Notes under the pieces: model-generated
Seen by the model: only the letters and a program-made list of their open reading frames with translations
What the model was told of the DNA's origin: nothing
Database searches by the model: none
Part shown: positions 46,755 to 58,600 of the stretch, piece by piece
How positions within the stretch are numbered: position 1 is the stretch's first letter
Layout: every line of letters starts with the position of its first letter
Source: Artocarpus heterophyllus
Lineage: Eukaryota > Streptophyta > Magnoliopsida > Rosales > Moraceae
Direction of reading: 5' to 3'
Length of the DNA stretch: 64,000 bases
Assembly: GCA_025403435.1 (NCBI GenBank)
Contig: CM046330.1
Location: 13,848,239 to 13,912,238, forward strand
Position numbers and translations under genes: made by a program

Positions 46755-49059
46755 TGTAAAACTCATTATTTTAAACGGATGTTAATTATGTTAAATTTAA
46801 AAATTAGTGTGTCAATATGAATTTTGTAAAATTTTATTTTAACACAAATATGTCTCTGTTTATTTATTTTATCGATATTAATTTTTAAAATTTTTTTACA
46901 CTTATTTAACATATTTATGAAAATGCTACTATATTTTTATTTAATTACAAAAATACCATATGGCTTCTTCTGCACCATGCTTTTGTGAGAAAGCTTCTTA
47001 TCCAGACAACCCCAAATATTCCTACCTAAAATTTTGATTATGTCTCTTCCCCTGTCTTCCACTTTCTTCTCCTTTTCTTCTTTTTCTTTCCCTGCTTCCT
47101 TTCCCACGTTCTATGACCCAAGACAAAGAGCCCCAAATACTAAGCAAGAAAAACCCAATCAATCTCTTGCCATAAATCACAAAATCAAATCTCCATAATC
47201 TCAAAAATTCAAGAAAACTTAAAGATTTTAAGATCTAAACAACGTTTTTAAGCTTGGATTTAACGTACAATTTTAAAACTCAAATTTTGATTTTAATTTA
47301 TGTTTTGAGTATGAAATTTGCTAGAAGTTAGTGTTTTGATGATTTTCGATGAATATACAATGTTTTGACACTTAGATTTATCTTAGAAACATGGCTTTTG
47401 GTTGGATTTGGAGGAGGAATACTTTTAGTTGTTTTTAGGCAAAAACCTAGGTGAAAAACGATATTATTTGGCAAAAATGACATCAAAAACTAAAGAAAAA
47501 ATATGCTGTTGTTTTCAAAAAGGTACATGTTTTATTTGCAAAAAGAAAATTGTTTTGTATCAAGCAGGATTGGAATCCCTAGTGACAAGACACTATACCA
47601 CTGGGACAAAGGTAATTGTTTGAGAATTTATGTTTTATGTTCGTTGTAAAATTTGTAGTTTCAAATAATTTTGTTTCAATGAATATTAAACTTTCTAATT
47701 GTTTTATTTTTGAATATTTTAAAATCAAACTATTTGATTTAAAATCAATTTTAACATATTTTGCACCAAATTAAAGTCCAATTTTATTTTTTGAAATTAG
47801 TAAAATTAAATTAGAAAATTAATGTGTATATTTTAAGCATATTAATGATAAAGGCACACTAATAAAATAAATTGACATAATTATGGAATTAGTATTCAAG
47901 TTAAAGTTACAATTTTCATTCGTCTTAAGGTTAATGACATATTTGGAGCTCACGTGGTGGTGATAATAAGTTAGAAGTTATTTATCAATAATTTGCCAAT
48001 GAGTAGGGATTATATTACTCAATTTCTGTGCAGTTTTATTTAATTAAAATTGGTTATTATTTTGTAAGATAAATTATATATTATTTGTTAATATTATTAC
48101 ATGAATATCATTTAGAACATAATATTGTGGACCCGTCCTGTAATGTACAATGAGGTCAAAATGATTTATGATTTAATATAATTTTGAGGAGCACGATTAG
48201 ATAATACTGACTCTGCATGTTGGTAAGGATATAAGAGAATAGTGAGACGTCGAGAGGGCAACGGTTATATACTTGGGTATGCATACCCTAAAAGGTAAAT
48301 AACAAGGAAACCATAATGCTCTCTTGGGTTGAAAGTCCCTAAGGGTCTATATAAAGGTTACAACTTGGCAAGGATCTAAGACATCGAGTCCCCTTGTTGA
48401 CAACTCATGGTTTGGTATCTTAAATTGTCAAGCATGCCCTTCAAGGATTATGATGAGTAGAGACATGTGATTGTAAATTTCGTTGTGGATGTTAAAAATT
48501 ATTATTTAATTATGAATAATGCAATATGATATAAAAAAAATATGGTAAAGTTTATCTATAGAGCATCCACCATATGCGTAATGGAATGGTTATGAAATAA
48601 ATAATATTATGTTTACAAATAAACTAACTATGCAGGTTTAATATGGTAAGTAATAAAACCAAAATGCGAGTAATGATTTCCCTGTTAGGCATGGTATCGC
48701 TCATCCCTTATATTTTTATATTTTCAAGATATATACAATGTGAGATAATAATGAGAAAGTAATAAAGGGAACTGTGTGTAGCAGTATTCAGTTGGAGTTG
48801 TTCATTTGTTTATAAAATATTCTTCTTTATTATGTAGGCATTCTAAGTTTCTATCCAGAATTGTGTAAAGATGTCTTGAGGGTTATAAAATTTTGATGAT
48901 GACAGATTTATTATATCAAATTAAAGGTGGTATATTAAACTATAATTTTTTTATTTTATTTAAAATTTTGTTTGCGTTTCAGAAAATTTTTTAAAAGTTT
49001 TATTTTATTTTCTAATTTTCTATTTAATTCATTAAAAACTACTAATCAAGGGCATTACA
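46755..49059 (+). mobile_element. Large gypsy-type solo LTR, plus orientation
   Basis: A 2,305-bp segment from TGTAAAACTC to GGGCATTACA. The flanks are ATAGT at 46750-46754 and ATGGT at 49060-49064, a 5-bp duplication with one mismatch. Its length, TGTAA start and CT-rich block about 290-355 bp from the 5' end parallel the solo LTR at 35563-37761, so the two probably come from related gypsy families. It lies in the opposite orientation. A tRNA-like patch near 47560-47612 (GGATTGGAATCCC, ACTATACCACTGGGAC) is of a kind seen in such LTRs. Confidence 0.7.
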
Positions 49060-49504
49060 ATGGTGAAGTTTTATCTTTTAAAAAAATAAGAACAATAGTG
49101 GATACATGTAAGATGTATCTGCCAAATATTTGATGATGAATTATAAATCTTATATATACACATACATACATATTTTTTTGCTAAACTGCATATACACATA
49201 TGGATATGTTAACACCCTGCATACTTTTTCCAAGGAGATGCGATATTTATGTTGGAAAAATATAGTTACACCCCAAATTTTTATTAAAACACCTCTAAAT
49301 ATTTAAAATTTAAAATATTTTCTTCTTAACATCAGAATCTCATATAATTCCACAATTACCCGCATACTCAATACTTAAACTATTGTGTGAAAAGAGATCT
49401 TACTTTCCTTTTCTTTTACTAACTTTTCATTTGAATGATTTGTGTTTTCCTCAATTTCATTTGAACTTGAAATCAAATTTTGTACATTTATTCCTCAGTA
49501 ATTT

Positions 49505-49602
49505 CCATTGACATCGCCCTGCGTTAGTTCGAGACCAACAAGTACTGCTGCATGCATTGTTACTGATGTTCCTGGACATTGTGATTTCATCACGATGAAT
49601 AT
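49505..49602 (+). pseudogene. EF-1-alpha fragment 1 (GTPase core, broken)
   Basis: ATTGACATCGCCCT, TTCGAGACCAACAAGTACTGC and GTTCCTGGACATTGTGATTTC match the part of plant EF-1-alpha that includes the G3 motif (aspartate-x-PGH) of the GTP-binding domain. A stop replaces the Trp-Lys region, and a one-base insertion shifts the frame before the PGH motif. It is a dead fragment of a host gene, copied into the transposon. Confidence 0.8.
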
Positions 49603-49670
49603 AGTGTTTTAAATTACATGTGTTTAGAAATGGTGATGATTAATTTGTTTTTATTGAATGTTGAGTACAG

Positions 49671-49782
49671 GGATGCTACCACGGACCACCCCAATGTACT
49701 CAAAGTCAACGTATGAAGAGATCGTGATTCATGAAGTTCCTTCCTGCCTGTAGAAGGTTTATTACAACCCAGACAACCAGTA
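49671..49782 (+). pseudogene. EF-1-alpha fragment 2 (downstream exon start, broken)
   Basis: GATGCTACCAC, TACTCAAAG, TATGAAGAGATCGTG and TACAACCCAGACAA match the EF-1-alpha stretch that begins DATTPKYSK and ends near GYNPD. There is a frame shift and at least one stop. The bases just before it (TTGAGTACAG) look like an intron 3' end, which suggests the capture was from genomic DNA with part of an intron. Confidence 0.8.
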
Positions 49783-50089
49783 ATTTAAATTCAGATTTGA
49801 AGCAAACCATTTTGAGTTTAAATGAAAGTGAGCAAAAAATAATAATAATAACGCAAACGGAAAGTTAGCCCAAAGAAAAATAAATAAATAAATCTATTTA
49901 ACAAAATGCTTGAAGCATGGGGGGTGTCTGTAAGGCTAATTGTGGAACTATATGAGATTTTGATACAAAAATGAAAATAAGTTTAAATTTTAAACAATTA
50001 AGGGTGCCTTAATAAGAACTTGGGGTGTAAATAGAATTTCTTTTTTCTTTTTTTTTTTGTTTGGTTTGTTTGTTATAACTTATAAATGG

Positions 50090-50440
50090 ATTTAGAAATT
50101 ATAGTAAATATCACTTTTTCAAAGTGAATTGTAGCAAAAATCATGTTTTGTTTACTAAAAAAAATCAAGTTTGAAAATATTTATAGTAAATAGTGAATTT
50201 ATAGTACAAATAATTTATTTACTCCCTTATTTACAGTGTAAATAATACTTATTTATACTCTAAATAGATTTAAAGTGCAAATAGTTTATTTTTCTTTTTT
50301 TATATAATATAAATTATTCTTATTTACGTAGTAAATAAACTATAAATTATTTACAACGTAATATACTATTTACTATAAATATTTTCAAAAACTGATATTT
50401 ATTTCAAAAAAGTTTCATAAATATGCTATATCACTCATTC
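50090..50440. mobile_element. Palindromic MITE, family B copy 1
   Basis: The left part AAATTATAGTAAATATCACTTTTTC is mirrored by the right part, which in reverse reads GATATAGCATATTTATGAAACTTTTTTG. The body repeats TAGTAAATAG and GTAAATAATA words in both orientations. It has no coding capacity. Confidence 0.65.
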
Positions 50441-51157
50441 CCGTCATGGATTTTGACTAATTTAGCCATTACGCGCACAATTAATGATGGACCCACACAA
50501 ACATGGGATTTTGCATGGCCTTATCGCTACACAAGGACTTGTAGACCAAATTTTCATTAGTAGAATGTTTTTTCCCCCCCTTTTATTATCTTGAAAATTT
50601 TTATTAGGACCGGCAATTCATGTTAAGACAAATTTGATATAAAAAGGGCAACTTTTTTTTTTTTACTCTGAAAAAAGGTTAGCTTAAAGCTAGAAAAAGA
50701 GCATAGGTTGGAATTGAGCTCGACCTTTAACTTGTCGACAAATGGGGCAAGGTTTAGGTCAAACAACATGGGGTTATTTTGAAGAATATCACGAATTTAA
50801 AGCTTAAATTAACTTATGCCATGAAAAAAAAATATATATATATATATATATATTGCAAACAAAGCTACGAGCATGTTATCTTACTTCATTTATAATACCA
50901 AATATATCTTTAAGATATCAGCCAGTATCCACCATAATAATAAATCTATATTTTTGGTTCTTATTTCGTTGAAATGTATACCTTAATATTTGATTTGATA
51001 GACAAATTGATATCATTTTCTAGTCAACCCTCAATTTTGACCTGAAAATGCCTAAAAATACTATCAAATAGAAAAATTAAAATTTTTTTAAAAAAATTAA
51101 ACTAAGATATTTGACCTCAAAATTGTCGAGAATACTCTCAAAAATAAGTTCTCTTAG
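50441..51157. other. AT-rich DNA between two family B MITEs
   Basis: No gene was recognised. It includes an AT microsatellite near 50829-50853. Confidence 0.5.
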
Positions 51158-51433
51158 GGAATTGTAGTAAATAGCATTTTTTTCAAAACCTTTTGAAGTA
51201 AATAGCAGGTTTTAAAAATATTTTTAATAAATAGCATGTAAATAATTCTCATTTACATAGTAAATAGATTGAATGTGTAAATAATTTATTTTTCCCTTTA
51301 TTTATAGTGTAAATACTTCTTAATTTACACAATAAATAATTATTTATATTGTAAATTGTTATTTAATACAAATATTTTCAAAACCTGTCATTTACTTTAA
51401 AAAAGTTTCAGAAAAATCCGCTATTTCCCTCAT
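51158..51433. mobile_element. Palindromic MITE, family B copy 2
   Basis: It starts AGGGAATTGTAGTAAATAGCA and ends CGCTATTTCCCTC, inverted partners. Internal GTAAATAATT and TAGTAAATAG words match the copy at 50090. Confidence 0.7.
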
Positions 51434-51726
51434 GCTTTTTTTTTTTTTTTTGGTGTTTGTGTGTTTGTGTTTGTGTTTTGTTTTCTTCCTCTTTTTGAAA
51501 GTTTTAGTTTTTTTATCTATTTTACTCAAGGATAAGTTTGATCATTTTAAAGTCATAATCAATTATTGATCGAGAAAGGTATAGATTAGTGTAATATATA
51601 TATATCAAAAGGTATATATTTTATGAAAGAAAAAAACCCAAATGTATAGTTTTTGAATAAATCTGGAGCAAAGGGCATAGAAAAGGTAATATCCCTTATT
51701 TATATTGAGTTTTAGTTCCTCATTTA

Positions 51727-52852
51727 GGCCATGTTTGATACACCAGACTAGATAGGATTATGAGACTTGGTTTGAATTGGATAGGATTGAAAGGGATTAT
51801 GTACAATTTGACCATGTGTTTAGTAAATCATCAAATTAGACTAAAATAAATTAATTACTAAGAATTAATTAAGAAAAACTACCATGAGGAAGGCTATTTT
51901 TCCTCATTGATGAGGTAGGCTATTTTTTCTCATTGATGAGGTATTTTATTGTTTATTAGATGTGCATTATATGATTAAAAATAAACAATCTCATCATTAA
52001 TTAAGTGAGACCACACACACAAAAGATATCTTAAAAACTTAAAATAAATAATTCAAACAAAGGAGAATAGATCTTTATCGTAATGCCCGTGTAAGGTCAC
52101 TAGTGACACCATTTGGAATAACTCGGCAAGGGCGACCCCAAATAAGACGCGATCCACCCTCCCCTTTAGTTGCCCTCACGATTCTATCGTGATGGAATCC
52201 AACGTGGTCCTTGTGACATATAGTCGTCGCAAGGCTAGTGCTGAGCCACGATTCCATAGCAATGAAATCCATTGCCATCTCCAGAACAGGGTGCTGATTG
52301 TGGTCATAATCTATTACTGCCACCTAAAAAGAACCATTGGAAAAGGCCTTTTGTTCTCAAAGTCCAGTTCTCTGGTATGTTTGGTGTGTAGGATTATGGG
52401 GGATTAAAATGCATTAAATTTCAATATTTTGTTTGGTGAAAAACTTTAAAGGATTAAATTGGATAAGCTCTTATCAATAGCATGGGATTAAACATAACCT
52501 TTGTATATTGTGAAAATCTTCAAGGACCTATTTGCAAAAATTTATAAAATTTTGGGTAAAATTATAATTTTTCAAAAATGATGGGTCAAATGTAATTTTA
52601 TGTGATGAAAATAATTTTTAATAATCATATTTCTACCCTTTAATTTAAAAAATTATAATTTGAGCCAAATTTTTGAAAATTTTTAATAAAAAGCCTCTAT
52701 CCTAATAACATAACACCCAACATGGGATTGGATTAGCTAAAATTTTAACCTATCCTTTCCAATATAATACACTCCAATCTAATCTAATCTAATCCTCTAA
52801 AACTATTCTATCTAATGCTATCTTATCCAATGCATCAAACAGGCCCCTAGAA
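51727..52852. mobile_element. Terminal-inverted-repeat element, no transposase
   Basis: The left end GGCCATGTTTGATACACCAGACTAGATAGGAT is partnered by a right end that in reverse reads GGGGCCTGTTTGATGCATTGGATAAGATAG. The element is about 1.1 kb. A second GGTATGTTTGGTGTGTAGGATTATGGG near 52375 suggests a related element nested inside. A GC-richer core at about 52075-52330 is not explained. The right end abuts a copia RNase H remnant. Ends of this style occur in PIF/Harbinger and hAT groups; the target duplication is not clear. Confidence 0.6.
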
Positions 52853-53460
52853 GCCTATGCAGAGTCTAGTTCTATAACTGATAGACGATTTACTTTTGGA
52901 TACTATACCTTTGTGGGATGTCCCTTGGTGACTTGGAGGAGTAAGAAATAATATATTGTAGGTAGATCAAGTGTTGTAGCTAGCCTATGGCATTTGTGAA
53001 ATAATTTGGCTAAAGTCACCTTTAAAGAGACTCAACCTAGATAGTGGAGGAACTATGAGATTATACTGTGATAACAAAGCAATATCCAACATGACGGAAC
53101 AAAATATGTTGAGATAGATTGAAACTTTATAAAAAATAAATAAATAATGGTATGTATACAATCAGAGATGAAAGCGCTGATGTGTTTACAAGAGGACTTC
53201 CTAGAGATTCTTTCCATACTCATAGTGACAAAAGCTGAAAATGATAAATATCTGTAAGCCAGCTTGAGGCAAGTGCTAAATCCAGATGTATAAATTTAAT
53301 GTAATTAGCTGTTGTAATTGTATAGTGTAATTAGAGTGGTTGGTTTATTAGAGAGAGAATATTAATTAGTTAGTCCTTTTAAATGATATTTAGTAAAAGT
53401 TAGTCTATATAATCTTGTAAATTATTTCATTAAATAAGAAAAAAGTATCCTAATTATCCA
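52853..53460 (+). pseudogene. Degenerate copia RNase H and 3' end
   Basis: The frame reads SITDRRFTFGYYTFVG, then LVTWRSKK, then several stops, then a recognisable CDN-like remnant (ACTGTGATAACAAAGC) and SADVFTRGLPRDSFHTH. This is the order of copia RNase H motifs. A purine-rich CCAGCTTGAGGCAAG near 53260 may be the decayed polypurine tract, and the following 180 bp, with TATATAATC, may be LTR. The remnant begins exactly where the inverted-repeat element ends, so that element probably inserted into it. Confidence 0.8.
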
Positions 53461-54060
53461 GAAATTGTATGAATTTAACAAACTTTTGTATTAAATGGGT
53501 CCATTAATTTAGTTTTAGAGGGACTAGAGATCTTTCACATGTAGGATGAGGAAAAAGCGAAGAGACTACTTTCTAGAGTATAATACTTCAAATTGACCGC
53601 TCAATGGGTTTGGAATGATATTAAATTTATAGCCGAGACAACAAACAGGAACCTGTTTGTTCTTATGTGTGCATATTTTCAAATACTGAGATATATAGTA
53701 TATTTACACCGTGTTATTTACTTCAAATATTTTAAAATAGCTATTTATTTCTTTACGTTTCAAAAAATAACTATTTAGTTTTAATTTTTTATGTAAAAAA
53801 CTTACATATCGACAACAAGATTAGATATTAAGCATAGAGAGACGTAAAGGGCTACATCCTAATTCCATAAGCATAAAACAAGATTAAGTGCACCAAAAAA
53901 AAAAAAAAAGTGAAGGTGAATTTTGTCTCTTTAAGCATAGTTAGATAGTAGAACTTACGTATCTTTGAAACCAAATTTCTCCCTGTGGATCACATTGCTT
54001 CAATTAAAGCTATAGATGAAGTGGATCATTCTTATTGATTCAGCTGAATTCATATCGCCT
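53461..54060. other. Intergenic DNA and probable CML 3' region
   Basis: AT-rich with an A run near 53896-53909. The last 100-200 bp probably hold the CML 3' untranslated region. No gene was recognised. Confidence 0.5.
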
Positions 54061-54681
54061 TTAATTGGCATCTTTCACCAGCATCAATCGAAATTCTTCA
54101 AAATCCACAAACCCATCACCATTTTTATCCACGCCTTTGATCATTCTTCTACACTCTCCAAGACTGCAATTATCACATCCAAGCTTGACCAGAACCTGTT
54201 GCCACTCCTTGGCTGAAATTTTCCCGTTCTTATCCGTATCAAAAACCAGAAAAGCATCCGTGAGATTTTCATCGTCTTCCTCACTACCACTGCCAGGTAT
54301 TCCAACAGAAGCAGCAGTATTGATCACTACATCCACGAATTCATCCAAGTCGACAAATCCTTCTCCATTTTGATCCATTTCCCTCACCATTCCTTCGGCT
54401 TCCTTCTTGGCAATTGACTTCTTGTACCCGAGGCACAACAGCACTTGACTGAGCTCAGAAGAGGAAATTTTTCCGTCCCCGTTTTTGTCTATGACCTTAA
54501 AAACTTGCTTAAATTGGTCTGACACTTCCATGGCTGCAAAATCTGTTATGGACACATGAAGACTTGACCAAAGTTTCCTCCTCGGCTTTGTTTTCTTACA
54601 TCCATGAACCACGCTATTGACTCTAAGTTGCTTAAGAAGAGCTTTAGCCCTCCTGCGGAGAGCTACCAAGCAACCCAACAT
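54061..54681 (-). CDS. Calmodulin-like protein with four EF-hands
   Basis: A single-exon gene for a 206-residue calcium sensor. All four 12-residue loops are canonical, beginning with Asp and ending with Glu: residues 65-76 (DKNGDGKISSSE), 103-114 (DQNGEGFVDLDE), 148-159 (DTDKNGKISAKE) and 185-196 (DKNGDGFVDFEE). The two lobes are joined by an acidic linker (about 130-139, GSGSEEDDEN). The first 50 residues are basic and not part of calmodulin; they may target the protein or be extra N-terminal sequence. A second ATG at residue 51 (MEVSDQF) would give a plain 156-residue CML, so the start is not fully settled. The family binds calcium and relays signals to target proteins. It lies 1.0 kb downstream of the BIG3-like gene on the same strand, but plants do not use operons and no link is implied. 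Confidence 0.93.
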   Translation of the reverse strand: MLGCLVALRRRAKALLKQLRVNSVVHGCKKTKPRRKLWSSLHVSITDFAAMEVSDQFKQVFKVIDKNGDGKISSSELSQVLLCLGYKKSIAKKEAEGMVREMDQNGEGFVDLDEFVDVVINTAASVGIPGSGSEEDDENLTDAFLVFDTDKNGKISAKEWQQVLVKLGCDNCSLGECRRMIKGVDKNGDGFVDFEEFRLMLVKDAN

Positions 54682-55689
54682 AAAAACAAGAAAGCAAGAG
54701 GGACAGGCGGGTGATGGTAATAGAAAATGTAGAGAATTGGAATAGCATATTATTGGTATGAGATTGCAACATAAACATGACTCTACAAGTAAATATACTT
54801 GTCACAGCGCTGGATTTGGCCTTCAGTGTTCTCTTCCTTGAGAATCCCTTTAACGGGCAAGAGAGAGAGAGAGCGCCTAGAAGCAAAAAAGCCAACTCCT
54901 CTCACTGTTTGATGGACTCGTTTGGTGGATGCCAGCTGAATGAGGATAAGCCTTACGTGCCGGCATAAGTCGTTTTCACCCAAGTTTTAACCATTTTTGT
55001 TTCTTCCTCTCTGGAATACGCAATCAAAGGTTTCAAGTAATTGACTGAGTCGCTTGCTTCTGGTAATCATGAAGTGGGGTTTTCACAGTCAAGGAGACGG
55101 CTCGTTTAAAACTTAGAAAAGGCCTGTGAGGTTGTGATCAAAACAAATTAATCGAATAATAGGCACCGGTGATAGCGCAAACTAATAGAAATCGAGTCCT
55201 CTACATAATACCGACAACAAATGGACCCCACATTCTGCTATGGTGCCTCCAAATATGTTTCCTATGTCCACCATGCACATTTCAGAACCTATCGGAAATT
55301 GTAAGCCAGAAGTTCTCATTACAAGGCATCAGAGAAAGCCTTGGTAACTGATGCGACGTATGTTGACTGAGCAATATTGCACATGAAATAATCATTATGA
55401 AACTCACTCGTTTAAGGAAAAATAGAATACGAAATGTGACTAACATACAACAGCGAAACCCCCTGAAGATATCTATGAATTTTAAATGGAGCTGTACTCC
55501 TGAATAAACTAGTGAAGGTTTAGAAATAGTAGCGGGCAATCAAATGCATCCCTAACTCTTCATACACTATTAAACTATATTCCGATGACAATTACTATAT
55601 AAATCAAAAGAAAAATAATGGACGTTTAGAGAAAAAAGGAAAAAAGAATATCATACATCTCAACACGCAGGGTCCAATCTTCACCAAAA
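54682..55689. other. CML upstream region and BIG3-like 3' region
   Basis: The first part probably holds the promoter and leader of the CML gene; a GA run lies near 54861-54874. The part next to 55690 probably holds the 3' untranslated region of the ARF-GEF gene. No other gene was recognised. Confidence 0.5.
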
Positions 55690-58600
55690 TCAACACAACC
55701 GAAGCAAAACCGGACCCACTGATGAGCTGAGCATATCACTGAGGGCCACCTGCACCTCATTGGACCCATGTTCACAGCTTATTAAGCTTGAAAGCAGGGG
55801 GAAGAAATGGTTCAAGTTGTTCTCAAATGAAGTTTCTCCCAAACTACAGATTGCTTGAAGCGTGGTCACGATAAGAGGTGCACGTGCCGCCAATTCTCTC
55901 CTCTTACCAGAACCTAGCGGAATTTCCCAATGAGGCTTTCCACCAGTGGATTGTTCTGATATCTGTCTAAAACGAGAGCTTTCAATGTAGAACTGTAAAA
56001 TCTCCCTGCAGAGGTTAACAAGGTGGGCCTCAACCTCCGCCTCCTCATAACTTGGAGGTCTGTCCTCTATGAGGTTCTGCAGGAATGTGAGGCAAAACTG
56101 GTAAGACTCATTTTCAAGACGTAAAAGCGGCGGGTCTTGCATTTGCGTCATGGAGCCAAACTCCTGCAGCTTTGACCGCAATGTGGTATTGCTGTTAATC
56201 TTATGAGCATGAGATGCTACATCTTGCAGTGTACCAAAGAGCACCAAGATGTTTTTGGCGGACAAGTGAGGTCGATACATGTTATAAATCTCCGTCACCG
56301 CCTGCCAATTTTAATGACAAAAGCATCCAACGGTCAAGAAGTTATTACGATTTAGCTAGCATAAGTGACACTTATCCTATTACCATATATTTATCATGAA
56401 AAATACTTAAACAATTGGAGATAGATTCTACCTGAATCAGTAAAAGCTGAACAGCAGCCCTGCATTTAACGTCAGATATACAAGTGTAAAGATGCTGTGT
56501 CCTCAGTCTCTCCGAATCTTCATCAGGCATGCCAGATACAGCAGTCTCTCCATTGCTTTCCCGGCTAGAAGCTGCTTCATCGTTTTTAATAATGTTATCT
56601 CCACTCATTAAGAAAGAGAAATCAGGAAAAGTTGAATTTGCAGCTTCTTTTAACGAGAAAACCACTTCCAGCCACTTGTCATCAGAAAACAGATCGCCAG
56701 CATTGCTCATCAATCGAACAAATGCAGCAATACCAATACCAGCTAGGCTTTGGTGAGGACGCTTAATAAAACTTACTAAAAGCGTCAAAACTTTCTTCAA
56801 AAGGGGATTTACAGTGCTATAAAATTTCACAAAAAGATCTACAACTAGTTGGAGGGCCAGTGTGCACGTCTCATAGAGCCAGGTGTCTTGATCAAGCTCT
56901 CCGGCATCACCACTGACTTCTGGCGAGTCCTCACCAGATGGGTCAATAGCATGCCGCACGTAGTCAAATATTGGAAAAAGAACTGATTCAAACACTCGTT
57001 CCCACAGTGGAAGGGAGAAAAGGTGACCATGGTTGCGTAACGTCTCAAACAACACTTGCAAGGCACTCTTCCTGATTTCAGGCCTAGGGTCAAAGCTAAG
57101 CTCAGACAAACCTGCACGAAGCAAGTGTATAAAAAATTTAGATTCCAGGACTTCGTTTTGCTTCGAGCAAATAGACATGGAGTATACAAAATATCAAATA
57201 ATGTCAGCAAAAACAGAAGCTCCGTACCAATTTCTGTAAAACCTTACCAGCCAATAAAGGAAACCAGAAATAGAGATTGTCATCCTTATCTGGCATGTCT
57301 CCATTGTCTTGTCTTCCATCTTTACCAGTTTTAGGTGAAGATGGAGAAGTTTTTCCAGAAGCATCCTTGTCCTTGTTCCTTGCAGAGGAGCCAAGATCTC
57401 CCTGAGCAAGTTTTGTTCCACAGAACCGAAGAAAACCAATAGCATTGAGGCTAATGTCTTTGTTGAATCTACTATTTGTGAATGCAACAAGACAGTTCAC
57501 ACAATCTGTAAAGGTTGTGGTTTCAGTCTCAGTGATATAAGGGAAGTAATCTCTAATAATTTTCTCAATTATTTCGAAGGCCAGGAGCACAATGTTTTTA
57601 TGGTCGTCATAAGCCGCAGTTGTGAATACCTGAAGAAATCCAAGTTGGTACAAGCATGCAATCAAAGAACTCAACAAATCAGCCCAACAATTAATGTATC
57701 ATACAAAAGGTACAAGAAAGCAAAGACATTGTGCCATTGCATTACCATGAACATGCTCTTCCATCCGGATTTGACATTATTGACACGAGAAAGAACCATT
57801 TGTGAGACACATCTGATGATTAATTCTCTAATTTCAACGGCACTACTTTTGCGCATAACAATGACAAAAGGCTTCATGAATTCATTCTGGAAATTATAAT
57901 TAGCCAATTCTTCTCGCTCTAAAAATTTCATTGACAACTGGCGCAAGGAATCCATTGCAAAAATTGCAATAGAAAGGTTTTCAGAGCAGCCAATTGTTAC
58001 AAAGAAATCAGAGAGCACGTGCCAGATGCTTGACCACACAAGCCTGATACGGTTCATGTTATAGTGCCTGGTATTAAGGGGGGAAAAAGAAGATTAAGTT
58101 AAACTAAAGTTTTTGTCAAAGCAGCATAAGAAACTGATAAATGACAAATATATAAGGCCTGTAATTGATGCTTACGAGATCTCAACAATCTTTGTAAGGC
58201 TAAAAACCCGAGGATCAGATGCAGATCGCAATTCTTCCATGGAAACCTTGCAAAGAGCCTTAACAAAGTCTACAATTGCCTCGCTGTTCAATTTTTGACT
58301 CCGTGTGAATATGCGACTCATTTCAGAGCTTCCAACTTGTTCTAACATGTTTAAATTAGAAACTAAGTTGTTCATCTGTTCGGATGTGACAGACGCATTC
58401 CCACCAATGCCAGCACTATCGTATGAACCTCTCATTACTGTAGAAGCTGCAAACTGAATCCGCCCAGGTCCCTTTTTCTTTAAAACAGGAAGGATTGTTG
58501 ACTTATTTTGTTTTGATTTTTCTGACTCATTCTGCGAAAAACCAAAAAATGTGGCATCTGGAGGAGCGCCTTCTCCCAACAGATGCAAGTGTTCAAACCT

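Larger units (their letters stand above)
49254..50040 (+). mobile_element. Probable Pack-MULE with captured EF-1-alpha fragments
   Basis: Long inverted ends enclose a 787-bp element. The left reads AGTTACACCCCAAATTTTTATTAAAACACC; the right, in reverse, reads ATTTACACCCCAAGTTCTTATTAAGGCACC. Similarity runs inward for about 115 bp through AATCTCATATAATTCCACAATTA on the left and AATCTCATATAGTTCCACAATTA on the right. Long terminal repeats with a host-gene insert are the pattern of Mutator-like gene-capturing elements. The interior carries two pieces of a translation elongation factor 1-alpha gene in the plus orientation. A 9-bp target duplication could not be read, so the superfamily is inferred. 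Confidence 0.75.
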
